64,000 nt of DNA from Gaiellaceae bacterium. GTDB taxonomy: Bacteria > Actinomycetota > Thermoleophilia > Gaiellales > Gaiellaceae. Made by a program: the position numbers and the translations under genes. Each line of letters starts with the position of its first letter. Position 1 is the first letter of the stretch. This document shows positions 19,567-26,916 of this stretch, one piece after another. The notes under the pieces were generated by a model, which was not told where the DNA came from, ran no database searches, and saw nothing but the letters and a program-made list of their open reading frames with translations. The DNA lies in assembly GCA_026002995.1 (NCBI GenBank), contig BPGK01000001.1, positions 124,001-188,000 on the forward strand, given 5' to 3'.

Positions 19567-20703
19567 TCAGAAGCCGGACACGTCGAGCCGGATGATCGTC
19601 CTCCCGTCCTTGCTCGTGGTGCCCGCGGTGGTCGCCGCGCGCCGAAGCGCCGACTCGACGCTCCCGGGCGAGGCGCCGCTGTTGCCGGAGAGGTAGAGCG
19701 CGCCGCCGCCGCCGACGTGCGGTGAGGCCATCGACGTGCCGCTCATCGTTGTCGTCCCGCCTCCGCGCCGCGTCGACAGGATCGAGACGCCCGGCGCCCA
19801 GAGGTCGACGCAGGCGCCGTAGTTGCTCCACGAAGCCTCGCGGTCGGCGGAGTCAGTGGCGGCGACCGTCATGACGCCGCTGTACGTCCCCGCCCGCGCT
19901 GGCGAGTAGTTGCACGCGTCCGCGCCGCTGTTCCCGGCGGCGACGGCGAAGAAGATGCCGCTGTCGGCCGCCGCCTTCACCGCGTTGTCGAGCGCCGTGC
20001 TCGCGCTTCCGCCGAGACTCATGTTGGCGATCGCGGGCTTGATCGCGTTCGCCCGCACCCAGTCGACGCCCATGATGACGCCCGAGGTGCTGCCGGAGCC
20101 GTTGCAGCCAAGCACCTTGACGCCCGTGATCGGCGCGCCGGGAGCGACTCCGACGACGTCGGAGGTGTTGTCCCTGGCCGCGATCGTGCCCGCGACGTGC
20201 GTTCCGTGGCCGTGGCAGTCCCGGTTCTGGCCGCCCGCGAAGTTCACGTGACGGACGACGTTCAGGTCCGCGTGGCGCGTGTCGACTCCGGTGTCGATGA
20301 CGTACACGTTCACGGTCGAGACCGTTCCGCTCCCGTTGCCCGCGAGCGTCGAGCTGACGTCGGCATCGACCTTGTCGATACCCCATGGCAAGGTCTGCGC
20401 GGAGACCGTCACGAGGGCGTCGGGCTCGATGTAGGCGACGCGCTCGTCGGCGCGCAGCGCCGCGAGGCGTGCCTCCGGGAAGATGCCGGCGTAGCCCTTG
20501 AGCGCGTGCTCGTAGACGTGCGTGATGGTCGCCCCGAAGCGCTTCGCATGCTCTCGAGCGACGGGCGCGGCACGTGACACGGACGGCTCGAGGACGACGA
20601 TGAAGCTCGCGGGCGAGCCTTGTGTTGGGGAGGCCGAGGCCGGGAGCGCGAAGAGAAGGACGGTGAGTGCCAGCACGACTGCGGGCGCGAGGGACCGAAG
20701 CAT
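19567..20703 (-). CDS. Secreted proteinase K-like S8 serine peptidase
   Basis: Extracellular subtilase of 378 residues. Signal peptide about residues 1-25 (cleavage near ASA-SPT), I9 propeptide 33-95 (SFIVVLEP to RVAYIEPD), then a compact catalytic domain with D137 (YVIDTGVD), H166 (HGHGTHVAG), oxyanion N258 (AAGNSG) and S324 (SGTSMASPH). Several cysteines in the mature enzyme suggest disulfides. GAAGGGAG upstream is the ribosome binding site for the ATG at 20703. It lacks the PA domain of the 7566 peptidase. Likely a nutritional protease. Confidence 0.93.
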   Translation of the reverse strand: MLRSLAPAVVLALTVLLFALPASASPTQGSPASFIVVLEPSVSRAAPVAREHAKRFGATITHVYEHALKGYAGIFPEARLAALRADERVAYIEPDALVTVSAQTLPWGIDKVDADVSSTLAGNGSGTVSTVNVYVIDTGVDTRHADLNVVRHVNFAGGQNRDCHGHGTHVAGTIAARDNTSDVVGVAPGAPITGVKVLGCNGSGSTSGVIMGVDWVRANAIKPAIANMSLGGSASTALDNAVKAAADSGIFFAVAAGNSGADACNYSPARAGTYSGVMTVAATDSADREASWSNYGACVDLWAPGVSILSTRRGGGTTTMSGTSMASPHVGGGGALYLSGNSGASPGSVESALRRAATTAGTTSKDGRTIIRLDVSGF

Positions 20704-20956
20704 GAGACTCCCTTCGTGGAGTTGGAGTGCCAGGCAGTGTACGGGCCTCCGCTCCGTCCTCCACCCCCCGAGAGTCGGGATCTTCCACCGAACGAGAGAG
20801 CGGCCGCTGGGGGCGGCCGCTCGGAGGGGGGAAGAACTGGGGAGGATGGGTTGCACAGGTTGTCGGCAGCTCGGCCGTCTCCCTCCTCCCTCGCTCGAGG
20901 GATTTTCGCCTCGCATCGCCCGAGCGCTTCGGGAGGTGACCCCGAGGGTCGGTGGA
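20704..20956. other. Intergenic region with a 10-bp hairpin
   Basis: About 250 bases without coding character. A perfect 10-bp inverted repeat (20798-20807 with 20813-20822, 5-base loop) is the only structure seen. It could end transcription of the leftward gene at 20957-21562, or be part of the peptidase promoter region. Confidence 0.5.
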
Positions 20957-21562
20957 TCAGAACCCGTATCGTTGTTCCAGCCAGGGATCCGCGTCGTTCG
21001 AGTAGCCGTAGCGCTCCCAGAAGCCGGGCCGGTCATCGGCGGTGAGCTCGATCCCTCGCAGCCACTTCGCGCTCTTCCAGAAGTACTTCCCCGGAATCAC
21101 GAGGCGGAGTGGCCAGCCGTGCTCCGGCGTGAGTGGCTCGCCGTCGGCATGGGTAGCGAGGAGCGAGAGCGGATCGCGCAGCGACGAGATCGGGACGTTC
21201 GTCGTGTATCCCTCCTCGGCGTGCGCGACGACGAAGCGAGCCCAGGGCTTCGGTCGTACGAGGGGCTCGAGCGCGCTCCAGTGGACGCCCTCGAAGGTGA
21301 CGTCGAAGCGGCTCCAGCGGGTGACGCAGTGGATGTCCTGCGTATGGCTCGACCTGGGAAGTGCAGAGAACTCCTCCCAGGAGAGTCGGAGCGGAGTCTC
21401 GACCTCGCCTTCGACGAAGAAGTCCCAGGTCGCGAGGTCCGTCTGCGGTACCGAGCCGGCATGGAGCACCGGCCACTTCTCGGTCAGGTACTGGCCCGGC
21501 GGCAAGCGCGCCGGGTCGTACCCGGCCTCGATCACCTTGCGCTCCGCCCTACCCCTGAACAT
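20957..21562 (-). CDS. Sulfite oxidase-fold molybdopterin oxidoreductase (MsrP/YedY-like)
   Basis: 201-residue protein of the oxidoreductase molybdopterin-binding family. C79 in DIHCVTRWSRFDVTFEGV is the cysteine that ligates molybdenum. HGWPLRLVIPGKYFWKSAKW is the conserved C-terminal block. There is no signal peptide and no C-terminal dimerisation domain, so it is probably a cytoplasmic member of the short actinobacterial type. Substrate unknown; methionine-sulfoxide reduction is one possibility. Confidence 0.85.
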   Translation of the reverse strand: MFRGRAERKVIEAGYDPARLPPGQYLTEKWPVLHAGSVPQTDLATWDFFVEGEVETPLRLSWEEFSALPRSSHTQDIHCVTRWSRFDVTFEGVHWSALEPLVRPKPWARFVVAHAEEGYTTNVPISSLRDPLSLLATHADGEPLTPEHGWPLRLVIPGKYFWKSAKWLRGIELTADDRPGFWERYGYSNDADPWLEQRYGF

Positions 21563-21582
21563 GGCTGCAACACTAGCCCGCG

Positions 21583-22389
21583 ATGACAGTCACGGCGTTC
21601 CGCGTCGCCTCGCGTCCACGCGACTTCGTCCGCGTGAGCGGGCCGGATGCCGCGCGGCACCTGCAGGCGATGGTCTCGAACGACGTCGAGCGTCTCGGGC
21701 CGGGGGAGTCCTGCGAGGCGTTGCTCCTCACGCCGAAGGCGCGGGTCATCGCTCCGCTCGTCGTGCTGCGGCGCTCGGTGGACGACTACCTCCTTCTCAC
21801 CGAGCCCGGTCTCGGCGAGCGGGTGCGGGCGACGCTCCTCCGAGCGCGGTTCGCCCTGCGCTGCGAGATCGAGCCGGAGGAGCACACGTCGGTCGTCGTC
21901 CTGGACGAGGCATCCGCGCCACCTGCTCCAGCCTCCGGGGCGATCCCCACACGGGACTACGGAGTACCGGCGGTCGAGGTGCTCGACTCCGGGCTCGAGC
22001 CGACGGTCGGCGACGACGAGCTCGAGCTCTTGCGCATCCGCGCCGGCACGCCTCGCTTCGGCCGCGAGATCGACGATCGTGTCCTCCCCGCCGAAGCCGG
22101 CCTCGAGGAGCGCGCGATCGACTTCGCGAAGGGCTGCTACCCGGGGCAGGAGCCGATCGCCAGGCAGCACTACCGTGGACGTGTGCACCGAACGCTGCGC
22201 GTGCTGGAGGTGGATGGTGACGAGCTCCCCCCGTACGATGCCGAGCTCACGTACGAGGGCAAGGTCGTCGGTCGCGTCACGAGCGCCGCGCGCGACGGCG
22301 ACACGGTCGTAGCGCTCGCGTACGTGCGCGTCGAGGTGCCGAGCGAGGAGACTCTCCGGCTCGGAACGCGGGCAGTGCGCCCGGCATGA
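21583..22389 (+). CDS. ygfZ: Folate-binding protein YgfZ (GcvT-like)
   Basis: Tetrahydrofolate-dependent accessory factor for Fe-S enzyme assembly or repair. The 268-residue protein carries the signature K183-G-C-Y-P-G-Q-E190. It resembles GcvT but is shorter and has the YgfZ cysteine. It starts 20 bases from the divergent molybdenum protein. Its last codons (stop at 22387-22389) overlap the 3-prime end of the tRNA-Arg gene on the other strand by 14 bases. Confidence 0.9.
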   Translation: MTVTAFRVASRPRDFVRVSGPDAARHLQAMVSNDVERLGPGESCEALLLTPKARVIAPLVVLRRSVDDYLLLTEPGLGERVRATLLRARFALRCEIEPEEHTSVVVLDEASAPPAPASGAIPTRDYGVPAVEVLDSGLEPTVGDDELELLRIRAGTPRFGREIDDRVLPAEAGLEERAIDFAKGCYPGQEPIARQHYRGRVHRTLRVLEVDGDELPPYDAELTYEGKVVGRVTSAARDGDTVVALAYVRVEVPSEETLRLGTRAVRPA

Positions 22390-22448
22390 TTCGAACATGC
22401 GACCTCTGCCTCCGCAGGGCAGCGCTCTATCCCCTGAGCTACGGGCGC
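22376..22448 (-). tRNA. tRNA-Arg, anticodon GCG
   Basis: A complete cloverleaf can be drawn on the minus strand: 7-bp acceptor stem GCGCCCG/CGGGCGC, D arm GCTC/GAGC, anticodon stem CTGCC/GGCAG with loop CTGCGGA (anticodon GCG, codon CGC), and T arm GCATG/CATGC with TTCGAAT. Discriminator A; CCA is not encoded. Bacterial tRNA-Arg for CGN boxes usually has ACG read as inosine, so G34 is notable. Confidence 0.92.
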
Positions 22449-22494
22449 CCGAGAGGGCAAGTCTAGCGGCGCGCGGCTCCGCGCCCGACCGGGG

Positions 22495-24189
22495 TCAGCT
22501 CACCGCGGAGCGGTAGCCGGTTGCCGCCGGCCCCGCGAGGCGCGCGCTCATGACGGTCTCCGCGGCCTCTGCGCTCTGTGGATGGCCGGTGACGGCGGCG
22601 AGGAAGTCCTCCCGGTCGAGCGCGTACAGGACGACGGGCGTGCGGGCGGTGACGGTCGCCGTGCGCGGGACGTCCCGCAGGAGCGCGATCTCGCCGAAGG
22701 AGTCGCCTGGCCCGAGCGTCGCGATCGTGGCCCCGCACTGCGAGACCTCGAGCTCACCCTCCGCGAGGATGTAGAAGCGGTCTCCCTCGTCGCCCTCGCG
22801 CACCACGACCGTCCCCGGATCGAGGCGGAGCGGAACGAGCCGGCCGGCGAGGTGTTCGAGCGTCCCGCCCGGCAGGGGAGCGAAGATCGGAACCGATGCC
22901 AGCAGCCTGAGCGCCTCGGTGTCCGGTGCTCTCGCCTCGGCGTCGATGCGGGCGACCGTGGCGCCGAACGCGACGACGAGCGCGGGGAGGAAGAGGCCGG
23001 TCGCGACGAGCGCGGCCTCCACGCCGAGCGCCGAGATGAGCGCAGGCGCGAGCGCGGCGCCGATGCCCATCGACGCCATCCACAGCATCTGGATGACGCC
23101 GAAGACGCGTGCGAGCACCTCGTCGGGAACCGTTCTCTGAACGAGGGTCAGTCCGGAGACGTCCACGAACGCGTTGCCGACGCCGATCACCGCGAGCGCG
23201 AGCAGCGCGATGGCGACCTCGTTCCAGACGCCGATCGCGACGAGGGGCAGCCCGGTCACGAGCAGGCCGACGAGGAAGGCGGGGCTCAACCGGCGCACCC
23301 CCGTCAGCGAGAGCGCGGCGACCGCCCCGGCGAACGCGCCGATGCCGATCGCCGCGTTCAGGTAGCCGACTCCCCCCTCCCCGAGGTCGAGGAGGTCGAT
23401 CGCCATGACGACGATGAGGACCTGGAGCGCGCCGAACATCGCCGTCTGGGCGGTGAGGAGGCCGAGCATCACCCGGAGCGAGCGGTGGCGACCGAGTGTC
23501 GTGAAGCCGGCGAGCCGCTCGGCGGCGATGGTCGTCGCATCGAGCTCTCGTCGCGGCTGTTCCTCGTGCTCGAGCCTGATGAGGGCGAGGAAGACCGAGG
23601 AGACGACGATGAGCGCGGCGGTCGCGGCGAAGACGACGTCCGCGCCGGCGAGCCCGAGGAGGACGCCCGCCAGCGCCGGGCCGGCGAAGACGGCGACGCT
23701 CTCGACGCCGCTGGCGACCGCGTTTGCCGCCGTCAGCTCCTCGGGCGTGCGAGCGAGCGCAGGCGTCAGCGCGGCTTGGGACGAGCGGAATGGTGTCGTC
23801 GCGACGGTCGCGGCGATCGCGAGCCCGTACACGACGAGCGGGTCGGCGGCGAGGAGCACGCCGACCGCTGCGCCCGCGACGAGCACGATGCGCGTGACGT
23901 TCGTCCAGAAGAGGACGCGCTCGCGTGGGTAGCGGTCGCCGAGCATGCCGGCGAAGGGGGAGACGAGGGCGGCCGGGACGAGGCGCGCGAGGAAGACGAG
24001 CCCGACCGCCCTCTCGCCGCCGACGCCGTACGCGTAGACGGAGACGGCGACGAGGAAGGCGTAGTGGCCGACGATCGATGCCGTCCAGGCGAGCTCGAGC
24101 CAGCGCAGACCGGCGTTGCGCCAGACCGCCTCGAACGCGGCGAGCGAGTCCGCTATGCGTCGGCCGAGCCCGCCCATGGCGCGGAGCAT
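22495..24189 (-). CDS. MFS transporter fused to a C-terminal cyclic-nucleotide-binding domain
   Basis: 564-residue fusion from the ATG at 24187-24189 (a second ATG four codons later is equally possible). Residues 1 to about 410 hold 10-12 hydrophobic helices of the major facilitator fold, with the loop-2 motif GMLGDRYPRERV. Residues of about 425-535 form a Crp-type cNMP domain with EGDEGDRFYILAEGELEV and the phosphate-binding cassette FGEIALLRDVPRTATV. The arginine and glutamate of the cassette are present, so nucleotide binding is plausible. Cargo unknown. No terminal DNA-binding domain. Confidence 0.88.
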   Translation of the reverse strand: MLRAMGGLGRRIADSLAAFEAVWRNAGLRWLELAWTASIVGHYAFLVAVSVYAYGVGGERAVGLVFLARLVPAALVSPFAGMLGDRYPRERVLFWTNVTRIVLVAGAAVGVLLAADPLVVYGLAIAATVATTPFRSSQAALTPALARTPEELTAANAVASGVESVAVFAGPALAGVLLGLAGADVVFAATAALIVVSSVFLALIRLEHEEQPRRELDATTIAAERLAGFTTLGRHRSLRVMLGLLTAQTAMFGALQVLIVVMAIDLLDLGEGGVGYLNAAIGIGAFAGAVAALSLTGVRRLSPAFLVGLLVTGLPLVAIGVWNEVAIALLALAVIGVGNAFVDVSGLTLVQRTVPDEVLARVFGVIQMLWMASMGIGAALAPALISALGVEAALVATGLFLPALVVAFGATVARIDAEARAPDTEALRLLASVPIFAPLPGGTLEHLAGRLVPLRLDPGTVVVREGDEGDRFYILAEGELEVSQCGATIATLGPGDSFGEIALLRDVPRTATVTARTPVVLYALDREDFLAAVTGHPQSAEAAETVMSARLAGPAATGYRSAVS

Positions 24190-24292
24190 GGCATCCGATC
24201 TCGCCGAATGAAAGACTCCGGGAAGATTTCCGGAGTCGCGACGGTCTAGGAGAACAAATCGCGCGAGAGCGCCGACCAAGGAGGAGTACGAG
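24190..24292. other. Divergent intergenic region with an 8-bp inverted repeat
   Basis: Between the MFS-cNMP gene and the repeat peptide. GACTCCGG (24214-24221) is inverted at 24230-24237 around an 8-base loop. Possible operator or attenuator; no -35/-10 pair is convincing. Confidence 0.4.
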
Positions 24293-24517
24293 ATGTCGGA
24301 CGAGATCCGCCCAGAGGACGAGGTCGAGGCGCACGGCCCGCTCGGCGCCGGCCCGACCGCCGGCGGCCCGGCGGCAGAGGTCCCGAGCATGGAGGGCCCG
24401 ACTGCCGGGGCGAGCGAGGAGCCAGATGTCGAGGCGCACGGCCCGCTCGGCGCCGGCCCAGCAGCGATGGGCCCGACGGCAGAGGGCCCGACGGCAGAGG
24501 GCCCGGCCGCCGAGTAG
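24293..24517 (+). CDS. Small acidic Gly/Ala/Pro repeat protein
   Basis: 74 residues, unrecognised. It has a strong ribosome binding site (AAGGAGG, 9 bases before the ATG). Two copies of VEAHGPLGAGP (preceded by E or D) start at residues 11 and 46, and GPTAE-type units fill the C-terminus. No cysteine, no membrane segment, no aromatic residue; net negative. The DNA carries a perfect 32-base direct repeat (24323-24354 and 24428-24459) and a 15-base tandem pair at 24469-24498. It is convergent with the GAF/subtilase/sigma operon and shares its terminator. A precursor peptide, scaffold or signalling peptide are all possible; none is supported by a known family. Confidence 0.65.
   Translation: MSDEIRPEDEVEAHGPLGAGPTAGGPAAEVPSMEGPTAGASEEPDVEAHGPLGAGPAAMGPTAEGPTAEGPAAE
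24323..24498 (+). repeat. Internal direct repeats of the small repeat protein gene
   Basis: A perfect 32-base repeat at 24323-24354 and 24428-24459 (105-base period) and two tandem 15-base units at 24469-24483 and 24484-24498. All periods are multiples of three, so the reading frame is preserved and the protein can expand or contract by whole motifs. Confidence 0.8.
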
Positions 24518-24538
24518 CTTCGTCGCTCAGCGAGCTTC

Positions 24539-24566
24539 GAGAGGCCCGGGAGCTCCCGGGCCTCTC
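24539..24566. terminator. Bidirectional terminator
   Basis: A perfect 28-base palindrome, 14-bp arms with no loop, centred between 24552 and 24553. It lies 21 bases after the repeat-protein stop and 8 bases from the GAF gene stop, placed to end both convergent transcripts. Confidence 0.8.
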
Positions 24567-24574
24567 TCGTTGCC

Positions 24575-25219
24575 CTACCGCCCGAGCATCCGGGAGAGCT
24601 CGTGCAGGAGCCGCATGCCCGCCTCGCGGCGCTCGTCCTCGAGCGCGTCGACGGCGGAGGCGAGCTCGGCGACGACGCGCAGGTCTCCGTCGGCTCCGGC
24701 GAGGAGCTTCTCCGCCCTGCGGGCCTTGAGGAGGAGATCGACTGCGATCGCCGCCTGGTTCGCGAAGAGACCGAGGAGCTCCATCTCCTGGAGCGAGAAG
24801 AGCGAGGCCCGCGGGCGGTCGAGCACCGAGAGCACGCCGAGGGCGCGCTCGCCGTGGAGGAGCGGAGCGGCCATGAGCCCCTTCGGCACGTACCCCGTAT
24901 CCCTGGCGACGTCGGCCGCGAAGCGGGGATCCTGGTGCACGTCCTCGACCACGAGCGGCGTGCGCGTGGCGAGCACCCAGCCGGAGATGCCCTTTCCGGC
25001 CGGGTAGCGCATGCCGAGGAGAGAGTCCTCCCCCTCTCCCACGACCGCCTCGAACACGAGCTCGTCCGTCTCCTCGTCGAGCAGGACGATGGACGACGCC
25101 TTCGCGCCGAAGATGGCTCGGGCCACCTCCACGATCGCTCCGAGAAGCGCGCGGAACGTCTCCTCGGAGCCGACGACTCCTGCGGCGACGGCGGCGTGCA
25201 GGTCGTCTCTCGCGGTCAT
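24575..25219 (-). CDS. GAF domain protein
   Basis: 214 residues: one GAF sensor domain (about residues 20-165, with ASSIVLLDEETDELVFEAVVGEGED, GMRYPAGKGISGWVLATRTP and GLMAAPLLHGERALGVLSVLD) and a C-terminal helical segment (about 175-214, Leu/Arg/Glu-rich, perhaps coiled coil). No output domain. GAF domains bind small ligands, nucleotides or redox groups; ligand unknown. The ATG overlaps the subtilase stop (ATGA), so the two proteins are made together and may interact. Confidence 0.87.
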   Translation of the reverse strand: MTARDDLHAAVAAGVVGSEETFRALLGAIVEVARAIFGAKASSIVLLDEETDELVFEAVVGEGEDSLLGMRYPAGKGISGWVLATRTPLVVEDVHQDPRFAADVARDTGYVPKGLMAAPLLHGERALGVLSVLDRPRASLFSLQEMELLGLFANQAAIAVDLLLKARRAEKLLAGADGDLRVVAELASAVDALEDERREAGMRLLHELSRMLGR

Positions 25220-26067
25220 GCGCCACCTCCGACGTTCGTCGCGGTCAGGTAGAGGACGTTCTTGAGCTGGAAGGGCGTCAACTCGGGGTGCTTCGCGAGG
25301 ATGAGCGCGCAGATGCCCGCGATGTGGGGCGTCGCGAAGCTGTTGCCCGACACGGTGAGCGTCCGGCCGTCGCTCCACGGCACCTCGACGTTCACCCCGT
25401 GCGCGAAGATCTCGACCGGCGGGCTCGGGTTGTAGAAGTAGGCGAACGGATCGGGCTCCTCGTGGCTGCCGACGGAGATGACCGAGGAGAAGCGCCAGGG
25501 GTAGCTCTCCACGGGCATGTTGTGGGCGGAGGCCACGATCACGGTACGGCGGAAGTACGCGCTGTCGGCGAGCTCGTGCAGGACGGCGGCGAAGGGCTTC
25601 TTCGTGGTGGAGAGGCTCATGTTGATGACGTCGAACCCCTGCTCGACCGCGTAGCGCAGACCTCCGAGGAGGACGGCGCCGCTGCCCGTGAAGTTCGCTC
25701 CGAGCACACGGACGCTCGAGATGCTGCATTCGGGTGCGAGCCGGCGGACGATTCCGGCACAGGCCGTGCCGTGACCGGAGACGTCACCCTCCGTGTCGTC
25801 GCTCGCAATCACCTCGCCGTCCTCGCCGAGGGAGATGACCACCGCGGTCTCGAGCCCGCCGACGCTCGGGTGGTCGGCCTCGACCCCGGAGTCGAGGATG
25901 CAGACGCGCGCCCCCCTACCCGTCGAGCCGCCCCAGGCCCATTCGCGTGTGACCCGCTCCGGCCAGTCGCCCGGCAGCGCGATTCGGTCGACGGCGTCCT
26001 TGGGGAGGCTCCAGGCGGGGAGGGCCGCCCGGCTCGCGTCCCACCCGTGCGCGACTGCGTCTTCCAC
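25216..26067 (-). CDS. Intracellular S8 family serine peptidase
   Basis: 283-residue subtilase without signal peptide or I9 propeptide. The triad is D59 (CILDSGVE), H99 (SGHGTACAG) and S243 (GNSFATPHIAG), with oxyanion Asn N183 (ASAHNMP). The serine motif GNSFATPH replaces the usual GTSMATPH and His is followed by GTAC rather than GTHV. This resembles subtilases tied to peptide maturation or regulated intracellular proteolysis rather than nutritional enzymes. It is coupled to a GAF protein and lies in an ECF sigma operon. Substrate unknown. Confidence 0.88.
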   Translation of the reverse strand: MEDAVAHGWDASRAALPAWSLPKDAVDRIALPGDWPERVTREWAWGGSTGRGARVCILDSGVEADHPSVGGLETAVVISLGEDGEVIASDDTEGDVSGHGTACAGIVRRLAPECSISSVRVLGANFTGSGAVLLGGLRYAVEQGFDVINMSLSTTKKPFAAVLHELADSAYFRRTVIVASAHNMPVESYPWRFSSVISVGSHEEPDPFAYFYNPSPPVEIFAHGVNVEVPWSDGRTLTVSGNSFATPHIAGICALILAKHPELTPFQLKNVLYLTATNVGGGA

Positions 26068-26100
26068 GGGGTCTGACTCTACGCGGCCGAGAGCTCGGGA

Positions 26101-26358
26101 TCAGCCCGCACCCAAGCGGGCGCGGAGCTCGGCAAGCGTTCGCTCGTCGGTCTCGTAGCCCGCCTGTGCGAGCGCGTCCTCGAGATCCGCGAGGAGCTCC
26201 TCCCGGAAGGCGATGTCGGCCTCGGCGCGCTCGATGATCTCAGCGAGCGTCCGCCGCGCGAACGGCAGCTCCTGCGCCGCCCGCACCCAGCCCTCAGGAG
26301 CCGGGGGCAGGAGGCGCAGGAGCTCCCCCAGCCGTTCGACATCGCGCGTACGCTCCAT
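26101..26358 (-). CDS. 85-residue helical protein directly downstream of an ECF sigma factor
   Basis: Unrecognised. Entirely helical in character and charged (Glu, Arg, Leu-rich), with LLRLLPPAPEGWVRAAQELP near the N-terminus. No zinc-finger cysteines and no membrane segment, so it is not a classical anti-sigma factor. The ATG follows the sigma stop codon with no gap, which implies tight coupling and a possible role as a sigma partner. An overlapping frame (26079-26342) lacks coding character. Confidence 0.7.
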   Translation of the reverse strand: MERTRDVERLGELLRLLPPAPEGWVRAAQELPFARRTLAEIIERAEADIAFREELLADLEDALAQAGYETDERTLAELRARLGAG

Positions 26359-26916
26359 CTACTTCCCAGACACCGCGGGCGGCTTGTTTCTTCCCTCGAA
26401 CTCGAGTCGGAGTTTCGCGAGGCAGCGCGCGATCCTGCTGGCGATCGTGCCGGAGGGGAGGTCGAGCTCCTCGGAGATCGTCCGGTAGCTCTCGTCGCGT
26501 GCGAAGAAGCGGTCGAGGATCTCCTGGCACTGGGGCGAGAGCCTGCGCAGGGCCTCGCGGACCTGGAAGGCCTCGTCGATCTCGGCGAGGTCGCCGGTGG
26601 CGACGTCCGGAGGCGCTTCCAGGGGCTCCTCGGGCCGGCGCCGCGCGATCGTGTCGAGACACACCCGCCGCGTGAGCTGGGCGATCCACGGGCGCAGAGC
26701 GGACTCGTCGCGAAGCGTGCCGAGGCTCGTGTAGACCCGCGTGAAGACGTCCTGGAAGGCGTCCTCGGCCTCCTCCGTGGGAAGGTGGAACCCTCTCGTG
26801 CAGATCGCGTACACGTAGCGCGAGAACCGCTCGACGAGCGCGCTCCAGGCCTCGGCGTCGCCCGCGCGACAGCGCCGGACGAGCTCGGCGTCCGACGGCG
26901 CGGCGCGCATGCTCAT
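26359..26916 (-). CDS. ECF-type RNA polymerase sigma factor
   Basis: 185 residues with region 2 (about residues 8-95, including EEAEDAFQDVFTRVYTSLGTLRD) and region 4 (about 115-172, LRRLSPQCQEILDRFFARDES and IASRIARCLAKL). The ATG overlaps the stop of the cyclodeaminase-like gene (ATGA). It is followed without gap by the 85-residue gene, then the intracellular subtilase and GAF protein. Regulatory input unknown; the GAF protein or subtilase may control it, but this is inference. Confidence 0.92.
   Translation of the reverse strand: MSMRAAPSDAELVRRCRAGDAEAWSALVERFSRYVYAICTRGFHLPTEEAEDAFQDVFTRVYTSLGTLRDESALRPWIAQLTRRVCLDTIARRRPEEPLEAPPDVATGDLAEIDEAFQVREALRRLSPQCQEILDRFFARDESYRTISEELDLPSGTIASRIARCLAKLRLEFEGRNKPPAVSGK

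Noticed and set aside
22582-24249. 555-codon plus-strand open frame over the MFS-cNMP gene
   Set aside because: Composition of alternating charged residues typical of an antisense shadow; the minus frame has clear helices and a cNMP domain.
24323-24498. Repeats considered as a CRISPR array
   Set aside because: Only two 32-base copies and short tandem units, all in frame within a coding sequence with a ribosome binding site; no spacers of regular length and no cas genes.
26079-26342. Alternative 87-codon frame over the 85-residue gene
   Set aside because: Starts later, overlaps out of frame, is Ser/Arg-rich and lacks the zero-gap coupling with the sigma stop.
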